Part shown: positions 1-7,027 of the stretch, piece after piece
How the letters are laid out: each line of letters opens with the position of its first letter
Numbering within the stretch: position 1 is the first letter of the stretch
DNA from: CAYQTE01 sp964420285
GTDB lineage: Bacteria; Planctomycetota; Phycisphaerae; Tepidisphaerales; Tepidisphaeraceae
DNA: 12,317 nucleotides
Assembly (NCBI GenBank): GCA_964420285.1
Contig: CAYQTE010000104.1
Coordinates: 1-12,317 of the forward strand
Reading direction: 5' to 3'
The notes under the pieces: model-generated
Databases searched by the model: none
What the model was told of the DNA's origin: nothing
Seen by the model: only the letters and a program-made list of their open reading frames with translations
Program-made: the position numbers and the translations under genes

Positions 1-39
1 CGGATGCCACGGATAGGATCTCCCGCACGCTCTGGGCCG

Positions 40-1332
40 TCAGGGGGCGGTGCGCATGGTCAGCAGGACGATTTCCGGCGGGGCGTTGATGCGGAGGGGG
101 AACCAGTTGCCGACGCCGTTGGAGATCAGGAGGCTGCTGGTGCGATCGGCCTGGCGGCGCTGGTAGAGGCCGGTCCAGTAGCGGAAGCGCAGCGGGCCGG
201 CGCCGATGTTTTTGGTGAGCATGATCTGCCCGCCGTGCGTGTGGCCGGAGATCGTCAGGGGGATGTCGAAGGGCTCGATGGAATCCCAGGCGTGGGGGTG
301 ATGGGCCATGAGGATGGGGAAGAGTGAGGGATCGCGGCGGTTCCAGCAGGCGCGGGCGATCGAGGAATCCCAGCCGTCCTTGCCCGTGTCGCTCCAGCGA
401 ATGCCCAGAAGCGTAAACGGAGTCTTGCCGGCGGTGCGAATGACGGCGGCCTGATCGTGGAGGAGATTCACGCCCGCGGCCACGACGCCGTCGCAGAATT
501 TCTTTTCCGATTCGACCACGTCGTGGTTCCCTGTGACCATGTACACGCCGCCGGGCGCGGACATGCCGCGGACGATATCCAGTGCGGCCGGCAGATCGCC
601 CAGGGAATAATTGATCAGATCGCCGGGCAGGAGGATCAGATCGGGGCGAAGGGAATTGGTGCGGTCGCGGATGTCCTGGAGCATTCGCTGGGTGGTGAAG
701 AGCCCGGCGTGAATGTCGGCGACGATGGCGATGGTGAACCCGTCGAGATCGTGCGGCCAGCCGGAAAACGCCAGCGTCGTGCGGTTGATGCGGAACCGGC
801 CCAGTTGCCAAAGCGATACGCCCGTCGTGGCCGCCAGAGCAAACGGCGGCGCCGCCACCGCCAGCGAACTCAGCAGCCGTCGGCGGGACAGGAGCGGGGC
901 AACGCGAGCGTCGTGGACGTTAGTCGATGGGGCGGGAGACGAGGGCGCCGCCGGTGGTGGGGCGATTTTCGCGGCGGGCGGTCGGCTTGCGGCGCCTGGA
1001 TTTGCGCGCCATGTTGCCAGCAGCCGTCGCAGGGCCCACGTCAGCAGTTTGGCTCCGCCGCCGGCGAGCATGGCCACGAACGTGATGGGGAGAATCAGCA
1101 GGTGCCACAGGTAACAGATCGTGGCCAGAACCATGGGCAGGGCAATATCAAACGACTTGTGCTGGACCCAATCCAGGAGCACGACGCCGGGCAGGCTGAG
1201 CATCGCGACCATGAAGACGGCCAGCGCGACGCGCCAAGCCCGGCCGCGGCCCGCGTGAATCAGCCATGCGCGCGCCTGCGCCCACCACAGGAGGTCGAGA
1301 AGGAGAAAGGTGATCAGAAGGCCGCGAAACAC
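40..1332 (-). CDS. Membrane-anchored metallophosphoesterase (YkuE-like)
   Basis: A 430-residue protein of the calcineurin-like metallophosphoesterase superfamily. All metal-binding motifs are visible in order: DIHAG (D206, H208), GDLIN (D238), GNHD (N269, H270), AHHPH (H344/H345) and GHTHGGQ (H364, H366). This family hydrolyses phosphoester or pyrophosphate bonds with two metal ions. The GHTHGGQ form is typical of the YkuE group, some of which act outside the cytoplasm. The N-terminus has several hydrophobic segments (about 5-19, 35-55 and 62-90), then a Pro/Ala linker (112-138), then SRRRLLSS followed by another hydrophobic stretch (152-170), which looks like an internal Tat-type signal. The GTG start at 1332 has no clear Shine-Dalgarno; no ATG, GTG or TTG lies just before the SRRR motif, so the N-terminal extension appears real. 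It lies 55 bp downstream of the small membrane-protein gene, possibly co-transcribed. The substrate cannot be told from sequence. Confidence 0.9.
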   Translation of the reverse strand: MFRGLLITFLLLDLLWWAQARAWLIHAGRGRAWRVALAVFMVAMLSLPGVVLLDWVQHKSFDIALPMVLATICYLWHLLILPITFVAMLAGGGAKLLTWALRRLLATWRANPGAASRPPAAKIAPPPAAPSSPAPSTNVHDARVAPLLSRRRLLSSLAVAAPPFALAATTGVSLWQLGRFRINRTTLAFSGWPHDLDGFTIAIVADIHAGLFTTQRMLQDIRDRTNSLRPDLILLPGDLINYSLGDLPAALDIVRGMSAPGGVYMVTGNHDVVESEKKFCDGVVAAGVNLLHDQAAVIRTAGKTPFTLLGIRWSDTGKDGWDSSIARACWNRRDPSLFPILMAHHPHAWDSIEPFDIPLTISGHTHGGQIMLTKNIGAGPLRFRYWTGLYQRRQADRTSSLLISNGVGNWFPLRINAPPEIVLLTMRTAP

Positions 1333-1387
1333 AACGGGGAGAGTGTAGTCGGGCAGGGGGGTTCTGTCTCCCAGACCGATCGCTCGC

Positions 1388-1762
1388 TCAGAACGGCAGT
1401 TTCAAGCTGATCGGGCCGGCGGAAACTTGCGTGTGGCCGGTATCGCCGGCGGGTGTCTGCGGCTTCTTTTGGATGGCGGCCGTCAGTTGCTGACTGATGT
1501 CGCCGCGCTGATGGGCGTCGGCCAGGTGCGAGAGCAGATCGGCATGCCCGGTGGCCAGGACGCGGGCGACCATGTCGGCGTGGTTGGGGACATCGGCCAT
1601 GGTCCAGGTTCGGGTGTCGGCCCAGGTATCGCGATAATCCAGGCTCTGCTTGGTGATGAGCTCGATGCTACCCGGCGAGCGGATCACGTGGATCGCCAAC
1701 GCCGCCAGCGACCACCCGCCGATTATCAAACTGACGCAGATCATGCGGAATATAGTCTTCAC
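1388..1762 (-). CDS. Hypothetical single-pass membrane protein, 124 aa
   Basis: I do not recognise the family. The predicted product begins MKTIFRMICVSLIIGGW and has one hydrophobic segment (about residues 5-26). A soluble, mildly polar region follows, and the C-terminus is rich in Pro, Thr and Gly (100-124). The topology suggests an anchored protein or uncleaved signal peptide with most of the chain outside the cytoplasm. I chose the GTG at 1762 because a GGGAG sequence (1769-1773) sits 6 nt upstream and the hydrophobic segment then begins at the N-terminus. The frame stays open upstream to 2068, but that part overlaps the GH28 gene and reads like out-of-frame sequence. The gene lies between the GH28 gene and the metallophosphoesterase gene in the same orientation. 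Confidence 0.6.
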   Translation of the reverse strand: MKTIFRMICVSLIIGGWSLAALAIHVIRSPGSIELITKQSLDYRDTWADTRTWTMADVPNHADMVARVLATGHADLLSHLADAHQRGDISQQLTAAIQKKPQTPAGDTGHTQVSAGPISLKLPF

Positions 1763-1917
1763 AACATTCTCCCGGTTCCTGCATTGAACATCGGGAGCGG
1801 TTTGGTTTTCCTGAAGCTCAATACGAGCAAAACCGACAATATCGGCCGCACTGCCCGTTCCGCCTGAAGCGAATGTGCCGGATGATCCGTCGCCGAGCGT
1901 CCGATAACCGCCGGTTG
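1763..1917. other. Intergenic gap, no recognised content
   Basis: This 155-bp space lies between the GH28 stop codon and the GTG of the small membrane-protein gene. Apart from the ribosome-binding site at its low-coordinate end I see no RNA gene, no hairpin followed by a T-run and no convincing promoter. A short promoter for the downstream pair of genes could be here but cannot be assigned. Confidence 0.4.
1769..1773 (-). promoter_or_regulatory. Ribosome binding site deciding a GTG start
   Basis: On the minus strand the bases read GGGAG, with six bases between them and the GTG at 1762. This site fixes the start of the 124-residue membrane protein at the GTG rather than at an upstream codon of the same open frame. 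Most neighbouring minus-strand genes have no such site. Confidence 0.55.
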
Positions 1918-3378
1918 CTATCCCGGCTGGTTGATCGCGATGGCCTTGTCTCGCTGCGGATGAGCGGCCTGACCTTTGAAGTTCTCGATCTGGAGATTGG
2001 TGACATTCTCGCCCTGAACGGCGTTGGTGAAGTAGTCCGGCGGATTGTCGCCCCATGCCACGGTGCAATCGCGCAGCGTGACGTTGTCGGCCTGGCGCAC
2101 GTGATAGCCGGGATTGCCGTGCTTTTCGATGCTTTCCGCCGCGTCCGGCGGGCGATTATCGAAAACGCCGCCGTCGTATTTCGTCCAGCGGTCCAGCGTG
2201 ACGGCGACGTTTTCCAGCGTCACATCGCGCACGCGGGCGGCGGGCGAACCCTCGACGCGCACGCTGTTTTCGGCCTTTCCGGTGACGTCCTTCACTGTCA
2301 CGTCGTGGATCGTGCCGAGCCTGGTCTGCGGCGACCGCGGCAGGGCGGTAAACGAAATCGCCTCGCCGCGTCCCCACCACGGGGCCGAGAAGTAGCGGGA
2401 TGTAAACGTGATGTCGCGGAAAACGATGTTGTAGATGTTGCCTTCGTCCCGGAGTTGTATGCACAAGCCGCGGCAGGCCTGGCGGATCTGGCAGCGCTCG
2501 AACACCACATCGTGAATATCCAGCCCGGTCTCCGTGCCGATCTTCAGCCCCGAATCCTGCGTCTCCAGGATGCAGTCGTGGACGTGAATATTCGAGGACG
2601 GCCCATACTGGGCAGTCGCGCCGCGCCCGCTCTTGATGGCAATCGCATCATCCCCGCAGCAGATGTGGCAATTGCGGATTTCGACATCCTGGCACTGGTC
2701 CGGATCGATGCCGTCGCAATTGGGCACATCCAACTGGTTGTCGATCGTGACGTGATCCACCAGCGCCCGGCGGCAGCCCAACAGGTGCAGCGTCCAGTTT
2801 ACCCCGTGCCTCAGCGTGACATCGTGAATCTCAAAATCCTGGCAGCCGGTGATATTGAAGAGCTTCGGCCGCAGGCCCGGTTTGGGACGCCACCATTCGT
2901 TTTGTGCGTCGTAATGATCCATAAAATCGGGCGATCGCCCGTCGATCGTTCCCGTGCCGGTGATGCGCAGGGCATTTGCCCGATCGGCCGTAAAGACCGC
3001 CGTGCCGTCGCCGTAATCCCGGGGATTGGTGCTGGCCATGAGCATCGCATCGTCGGCCAGATGGAATTCGATGCCGCCCCGCAGTTGGATCGGCCCGACG
3101 AGGTATTTCTTGCCGCCGCGGACCAGCACCTGCACATCATGTCCGCCGGCCGCCGCGACCGCCGCCTTGTCGATCGCCCGCTGGATGGATGGGCTGTCGA
3201 GCGTTTGGCCATCGCCGACCGCTCCATAATCGCCAACGTCGTAGACTTTGACATTTCTGCGTGCGGCCGGTGGGGAGGTTTGAAGCGATGAGCACCCCGG
3301 CCCCAGCAACGCGGCCCCGGCGAGCATGGTTCCCCAATGCAGCGCCTGGCGGCGGGAGAGTTGTTTGTGCCTTGTCAC
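1918..3378 (-). CDS. GH28-family (polygalacturonase-like) beta-helix lipoprotein
   Basis: A protein of 486 residues from the chosen start. It opens with a Tat-type lipoprotein signal: SRRQALHWG, a hydrophobic core, then LLGPGC, giving a candidate lipobox Cys. A mature N-terminus with VGDYGAVGDG and a right-handed beta-helix follow, as in GH28 pectinases. The catalytic Asp motifs are present: NCDGID (D222, with D225) and CGDD (D243, D244). The canonical His is replaced (DSGLKIG, Ser276), and the usual RIK motif reads CIQ (Cys306, Gln308). It is therefore probably a glycoside hydrolase, but perhaps not on polygalacturonate. The start is uncertain. The GTG at 3378 gives a textbook Tat signal but has no Shine-Dalgarno; the frame is open to an ATG at 3447 and a TTG at 3477, which would add a hydrophobic N-terminal extension. 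It lies downstream of tRNA-Ser. Confidence 0.85.
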   Translation of the reverse strand: MTRHKQLSRRQALHWGTMLAGAALLGPGCSSLQTSPPAARRNVKVYDVGDYGAVGDGQTLDSPSIQRAIDKAAVAAAGGHDVQVLVRGGKKYLVGPIQLRGGIEFHLADDAMLMASTNPRDYGDGTAVFTADRANALRITGTGTIDGRSPDFMDHYDAQNEWWRPKPGLRPKLFNITGCQDFEIHDVTLRHGVNWTLHLLGCRRALVDHVTIDNQLDVPNCDGIDPDQCQDVEIRNCHICCGDDAIAIKSGRGATAQYGPSSNIHVHDCILETQDSGLKIGTETGLDIHDVVFERCQIRQACRGLCIQLRDEGNIYNIVFRDITFTSRYFSAPWWGRGEAISFTALPRSPQTRLGTIHDVTVKDVTGKAENSVRVEGSPAARVRDVTLENVAVTLDRWTKYDGGVFDNRPPDAAESIEKHGNPGYHVRQADNVTLRDCTVAWGDNPPDYFTNAVQGENVTNLQIENFKGQAAHPQRDKAIAINQPG

Positions 3379-3505
3379 GCAGAGAAAGATACCGACAAGC
3401 CGCCAAACATGCAGCGCAAGCCCCGCGAACGGCACGTGCGAAACCATCCGGCGCCGGGGGCAGCGTGGCAAGACCAAAGCGATGAAACACAGTATGCCGC
3501 GGCAA

Positions 3506-3592
3506 CGGAGAGGGGGAGATTCGAACTCCCGCTACCCTTTCGGGCAGACCGGTTTTCGAAACCGGCGCATTCAACCACTCTGCCACCTCTCC
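3506..3592 (-). tRNA. tRNA-Ser (anticodon CGA)
   Basis: The minus strand folds as a class II tRNA. The acceptor stem GGAGAGG (from 3592) pairs with CCTCTCC (ending at 3507), and the discriminator base is G at 3506, as expected for serine. The anticodon stem CCGGT/ACCGG encloses the loop TTCGAAA, so the anticodon is CGA, reading UCG. A long variable arm (CCC-GAAA-GGG core) and a T-arm GGGAG-TTCGAAT-CTCCC follow. The 3' CCA is not encoded (the next bases read TTG), so it must be added by nucleotidyltransferase. The gene sits between lepB and the GH28 gene on the same strand. Confidence 0.95.
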
Positions 3593-3613
3593 AAAACTCA
3601 AACCTTCGCATGG

Positions 3614-3638
3614 AAAAACCGGCGTTGAACCGGCTTTT
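3614..3638 (-). terminator. Candidate hairpin with T-run after lepB
   Basis: On the minus strand AAAA-G-CCGG, a 7-nt loop, then CCGG-TTTTT can form a short stem with one bulged base, ending in a T-run. It lies 99 bp after the lepB stop and before tRNA-Ser, so it could end lepB transcription. The GC part of the stem is only four pairs. It also lies downstream of the possible tRNA promoter at 3660-3686, which would be an awkward place for a strong terminator. Treat it as weak. Confidence 0.3.
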
Positions 3639-3659
3639 CACGGCCCGGCGCGATCCTAC

Positions 3660-3686
3660 ATCATACGGATTCACTTCGCCAGACAA
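3660..3686 (-). promoter_or_regulatory. Candidate promoter for tRNA-Ser
   Basis: The minus strand shows TTGTCT (3686-3681), a 15-bp spacer and TATGAT (3665-3660). TATGAT matches five of six bases of the sigma-70 -10 consensus, but the spacer is short and the -35 is partial. The position, about 70 bp upstream of the tRNA and after the lepB stop, would suit a separate tRNA promoter. Confidence 0.3.
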
Positions 3687-3736
3687 CCCATTGACAAGAA
3701 AATGAACCCGGGCCGCCGCACATGGCCCGTCGGTAA

Positions 3737-5383
3737 TCAGTGAATGAAACGCATGTCGCCGAAATCGGGGATGATGGCGTAACCGTTGGGGCCGAAGATG
3801 CGCTGGCCGGCCGGCCAGTAGACGAAGAACGCCTTGCCGAGCATAAAGCGGGCGGGGACGCGTCCTGCGTCGACGTCGAGGTCTTCTTCGGGGATTTCGA
3901 TCCGCCGGTCCCAGTAGCGGGCATCAGCGCTGATCAGCGAATTATCGCCCATGACGAAGAACTCATCGGTGCCAAGCTGGACGGGGTTGCCGGGAGTGCC
4001 CCAGAACAGGCCGGGCTGCCTCCTGGTATCGTTCGTGTAGTAGATGTTGCGCCAGAGGCTCAGGTGCGAGATGGTGGAAGCCTGGTTGATCGCGGAAATG
4101 GAAACGCTGGGCGAGGGGAGGCGAGTGTTTTCATGCCACGCGGCCAGCAGACGATTCACGTCCGGCGCGTAATCCTGCGGCGTGGAGGTGATGACATCAA
4201 CCCCGTCGATGCGCAGCGTGACCTTGTAATCGACGTTGATGAAGTCAATCACGTGACTGTGCCCCGCAGCGCCGTCAAACGGGACCGGCTGGCCGATGAG
4301 CTTGCGGCCGGCGGGGGAATCGTGAAATATCGAGGCCGTCGTGGGAGTGATTTCGGCGACGAAGGTATCTTCGAGTTTCTTGAGTTCCATCCGCAACGGC
4401 CCGCCGCCTTTATCGGCGCGGCAATAGGTGAGGCTCAGCTTGAGATCGGAGACGGGATTGCGCTGGCGATCGTCCGGCGAGCCTTCGCCTTCGGGGCCGG
4501 GCCGCCGGTTGTTGTCGGCGTTGGCGCCCAGATCGTAGGCGAGGTAGTCGGTGAGCGTCTGGCCAGTCTGCACGGCCGTGGGATTGAATTGAATAGTGCC
4601 AAAGCCGGAGCTGTTGTCGAACTGGAACACCCGGCCGTCGGAGGCGTCCTTGCCGAGATTCCAGCCCGATCCGGCCTCGATCTGCCAGGGTTGCTTCCAG
4701 GGCAGCTCGCGCACGCCGCCCTGGGATCGCTGCAACTGTTGCGGATAATAATCGTTGTCATAGACGATGCGCCACAGGGCATCCTGGACGACGCGCGGCC
4801 GGGTTTGGATGGTCCACGTCGCGCCGTGGTCCTGGGAGACATAAAGCCCGCCGTCGAGGACTTGCAGCTTCTCGCCCGGCAGGCCGACCAGGCGTTTGAT
4901 GTAGTTTTGGGTGTAGTGATATTTATCCGGATCGGCCGGGGCTTTGAAGACGACGACATCCCATCGCTGCGGCTGGGCGATGAGATAGGCGTATTTGAGG
5001 ACGAGGATGCGATCGCCGTAATCGACGCTCTGAACCGAACGCGGGTCGGGGATGGGCACATTGGGATTGGCCGGTCCGCGCGGCGCGACCAGAAAACCGC
5101 AATTGGGGCAATGGACGTCAAAATCGAGGACGGTGGGGGAGTAGATCACATCGTCGTTCCTGGGCGAACTGTAGTTGACATCGAAGGCGTATCCGCAATC
5201 GGGGCAGACGTAATGCGTATGGGCGCCCAGGAGCGTCGGGGCCATCGAACCTGTGGGGATGACGAACGGCTCGACGATGAACGCGCGGAAGATCAGCGCC
5301 AGAACGAATGCGATGATCAGCGATTCGAGAGTTTCCCGCACATTGCTGAGGGGAGGCGCTGGCGTTGTCGACGGTTGGCTCAT
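3737..5383 (-). CDS. lepB: Signal peptidase I with zinc-ribbon and large insert
   Basis: Signal peptidase I cuts signal peptides from exported proteins at the membrane. The 548-residue product has one N-terminal membrane segment (about 21-38) and then the catalytic Ser box IPTGSMAPTL (S46). Box C is GDRILVLKY (123-131). The catalytic Lys box is NYIKRLVGLPGEKL (K163), and the conserved box FFVMGDNS is at 475-482. Two additions stand out. Two CxxC pairs, CPDCG (60, 63) and CPNCG (92, 95), lie just after the Ser box and look like a zinc ribbon. About 290 residues, beta-rich and perhaps concanavalin-like, are inserted between the Lys box and the GDNS box. Family members are often around 200-350 residues. 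The ATG at 5383 is chosen over a GTG at 5407 because AGGA lies 8 nt upstream. It follows the anti-sigma gene by 95 bp. Confidence 0.95.
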   Translation of the reverse strand: MSQPSTTPAPPLSNVRETLESLIIAFVLALIFRAFIVEPFVIPTGSMAPTLLGAHTHYVCPDCGYAFDVNYSSPRNDDVIYSPTVLDFDVHCPNCGFLVAPRGPANPNVPIPDPRSVQSVDYGDRILVLKYAYLIAQPQRWDVVVFKAPADPDKYHYTQNYIKRLVGLPGEKLQVLDGGLYVSQDHGATWTIQTRPRVVQDALWRIVYDNDYYPQQLQRSQGGVRELPWKQPWQIEAGSGWNLGKDASDGRVFQFDNSSGFGTIQFNPTAVQTGQTLTDYLAYDLGANADNNRRPGPEGEGSPDDRQRNPVSDLKLSLTYCRADKGGGPLRMELKKLEDTFVAEITPTTASIFHDSPAGRKLIGQPVPFDGAAGHSHVIDFINVDYKVTLRIDGVDVITSTPQDYAPDVNRLLAAWHENTRLPSPSVSISAINQASTISHLSLWRNIYYTNDTRRQPGLFWGTPGNPVQLGTDEFFVMGDNSLISADARYWDRRIEIPEEDLDVDAGRVPARFMLGKAFFVYWPAGQRIFGPNGYAIIPDFGDMRFIH

Positions 5384-5391
5384 GCCGCGAA

Positions 5392-5395
5392 TCCT
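5392..5395 (-). promoter_or_regulatory. Ribosome binding site of lepB
   Basis: AGGA on the minus strand lies eight bases before the ATG at 5383. It favours that ATG over the in-frame GTG at 5407. Confidence 0.45.
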
Positions 5396-5478
5396 ATGCG
5401 AAACCACCCGGCCGGTGAAGCGTCAAGAAGTTATCGGCCGGAATGACCAGCGGCTTGAGCAACCGGAGCCACGGACGA

Positions 5479-6348
5479 TTAAGGCGTGTCCGCGGAAGCG
5501 ACGGTCGGCGGTAGGGGCGGGGCGGCGGGCACGTCAAGATCGATCGGCGTTGTATCGGCGCGACGATCGCGGCTGGCTGCGGCAACGGCGCCGCCGGGCG
5601 CGGGATTGGGCACTTGATTCTCAAGCCGCCCGATCAACGAACGAACGTCGGCGGGCGTCAAGGATTGGTCAGGACTGTATTCAACGACACAATAGAGAGT
5701 GTTTCCACGAACGAAGCCGGCCAGTTGGTGGCCATCAACTTCGGATTCCAGGCCTTTGGAATTCCCGGCCAGATCGGCGGCGCTGACGGAGAAGACGGAC
5801 AATGTAATATCCCCGCGGCGATACAGGAGATGAGCGGTGCGCTCCGCTCCGACGCGGCATTGGCCGGCCCCGCGAAATTGCCAGCCGTTGTCGGCGGACA
5901 TGGATAACACGGGAAATCCGAGCTGTTTGGCCAGGCGGTCGCGCGCCCCGGCGATATCGTCGGGCGCCACGCCGACAACAAAATGATGGTCCGGTTTGGA
6001 CGAGCACATGTCGTGCGTCGCGACCAGATCGCCGGCCCAGCCGCCGGGAAATGCCACCGGCGCCGAATTCGATGCGGCGGCCCAGAAGACCGCGACGACG
6101 GCCAGCAGTATCACAGCCGCCGTGCCCAGCGGCACGACCGGAGTTCGCAGCGGTTCGCTCGCCTGGCCGGGTCGCGGCAAGAACGACGCTCCCGACGGGA
6201 TTGCCGTTGCGGCCGCAAGGGCTGCATATTCGGCGAATTTCCCTCGCACGAGCTGCATCAGCGATGCCGGTGCCCGCTTATTCCCCCACGCCTGGCGCAC
6301 TGCTTTCCGCAGCACGGGATCGTCAAAACAAGTCGTGGAATCACTCAT
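5479..6348 (-). CDS. Predicted membrane anti-sigma factor
   Basis: A 289-residue protein directly downstream of an ECF sigma gene (60-bp gap), the usual place for its anti-sigma factor. The cytoplasmic N-terminus (DPVLRKAVRQAWGNKRAP, residues 10-27) resembles the start of other predicted anti-sigma proteins but has no HxxxCxxC zinc motif. One membrane helix lies at about 73-92. The outer part (93-289) has HDMCSSKPDHH (112-122), GQCRVG (162-167) and AHLLYRRGDITLSVF (172-186), a pattern I associate with C-terminal domains of membrane anti-sigma factors, plus Cys220. The Pro/Ala-rich tail (248-289) looks disordered. The ATG at 6348 is chosen; a GTG at 6363 adds five residues. Neither has a good Shine-Dalgarno. 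The role is inferred from topology and position, since the sigma-binding fold is not a recognised type. Confidence 0.65.
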   Translation of the reverse strand: MSDSTTCFDDPVLRKAVRQAWGNKRAPASLMQLVRGKFAEYAALAAATAIPSGASFLPRPGQASEPLRTPVVPLGTAAVILLAVVAVFWAAASNSAPVAFPGGWAGDLVATHDMCSSKPDHHFVVGVAPDDIAGARDRLAKQLGFPVLSMSADNGWQFRGAGQCRVGAERTAHLLYRRGDITLSVFSVSAADLAGNSKGLESEVDGHQLAGFVRGNTLYCVVEYSPDQSLTPADVRSLIGRLENQVPNPAPGGAVAAASRDRRADTTPIDLDVPAAPPLPPTVASADTP

Positions 6349-6408
6349 CGTCTGGCAAATCACTTAGACGCTGGCGCGTCACCCCTGCTAACCATCTCGC
6401 CCCCGCCC

Positions 6409-6951
6409 CTATTCCCGAATCAATCGCTGATCGATCGCCATATCGCGCAATTTTTCGGCCAGACGGCGGCGTGCCCGGTATAAACGGCTCATGACCGTGC
6501 CCACCGGAATATCCAGCGACTCGGCAATTTCCTTATACGACATGTCCTCAACCGCCCACAGCATCAGCACCGAGCCATACTCCGGCGGCAATTCGTCCAG
6601 CGCCGCCACCAGGCGCTGATCCATCGCATCCAAACTCGCCGGATCGATCGGCAGCTTGTCCGGCGTCGCTTTTTCCGCCGCTTCAAGATGGGCATCGTTC
6701 AGCGTCGTCGGTTGCCGCCCCGCCCGCTGCGATCGCGAAATGTGCAGATTGTGCATGATCCGCAACAGCCACGGGCGGATCCCAAACCCCTCCAGCGAAA
6801 ATCCATCGCGGGCGCCCAGCGCGCGGAGATAGGTTTCCTGAACCAGATCCTCGGCGGCGGAGGGGTCAGCCTCCAACCGCCAGGCGACACGGTAAAGCGT
6901 GTCAAGCTGTTCCAGGGCAAGCTGTTCGAATTGCTCGGCGGAGAGTTTCAT
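6409..6951 (-). CDS. ECF-type RNA polymerase sigma factor
   Basis: A 180-residue sigma-70 family protein of ECF size. Region 2 is clear: LYRVAWRLEADPSAAEDLVQ with the following TYLRA, then GIRPWLLRIMHNLHISRSQR. Region 4 is also clear: LDELPPEYGSVLMLWAVEDM, SYKEIAESLDIPVGTVMSRL and YRARRRL, a helix-turn-helix that reads the -35 element. Sigma regions 1.1 and 3 are absent, as expected for ECF factors, which direct RNA polymerase to stress or envelope regulons. The ATG at 6951 is used; the TTG one codon earlier is less likely. There is no Shine-Dalgarno. It is probably co-transcribed with the downstream membrane protein, which would hold it at the membrane until a signal arrives. Confidence 0.93.
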   Translation of the reverse strand: MKLSAEQFEQLALEQLDTLYRVAWRLEADPSAAEDLVQETYLRALGARDGFSLEGFGIRPWLLRIMHNLHISRSQRAGRQPTTLNDAHLEAAEKATPDKLPIDPASLDAMDQRLVAALDELPPEYGSVLMLWAVEDMSYKEIAESLDIPVGTVMSRLYRARRRLAEKLRDMAIDQRLIRE

Positions 6952-6978
6952 CAAAGGACACCCACGGCGTCCCTCAAT

Positions 6979-7007
6979 AGACTAACGCCATTGGCCGTCC
7001 GATCCAA
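6979..7007 (-). promoter_or_regulatory. Weak candidate promoter for the sigma operon
   Basis: The minus strand shows TTGGAT (7007-7002), a 17-bp spacer and TAGTCT (6984-6979), ending about 28 bp before the sigma ATG. The spacing is ideal but only about half of the bases match the sigma-70 consensus. A GGAAAC element (7017-7012) resembles an ECF -35 but has no matching -10, so autoregulation is not supported. Confidence 0.2.
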
Positions 7008-7027
7008 GTGAGTTTCCGCCGGCCGCC

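Noticed and set aside
1..39. Window start, downstream of the metallophosphoesterase
   Set aside because: It is too short to assign; no hairpin with T-run and no clear end of another gene.
1873..3291. 472-residue plus-strand open frame opposite the GH28 gene
   Set aside because: It is a shadow of the GH28 coding frame with no family motif.
3379..3477. N-terminal extension of the GH28 protein to the ATG at 3447 or TTG at 3477
   Set aside because: It would put about 23-33 basic and hydrophobic residues before a textbook Tat signal, with no ribosome-binding site at either codon. It is possible but less likely than the GTG at 3378.
3691..3696. Plus-strand TTGACA
   Set aside because: It is a perfect -35 hexamer but no -10 lies at a suitable distance and no plus-strand gene follows.
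3740..5446. 568-residue plus-strand open frame opposite lepB
   Set aside because: The opposite strand carries all signal peptidase boxes; this peptide has no recognisable motif.
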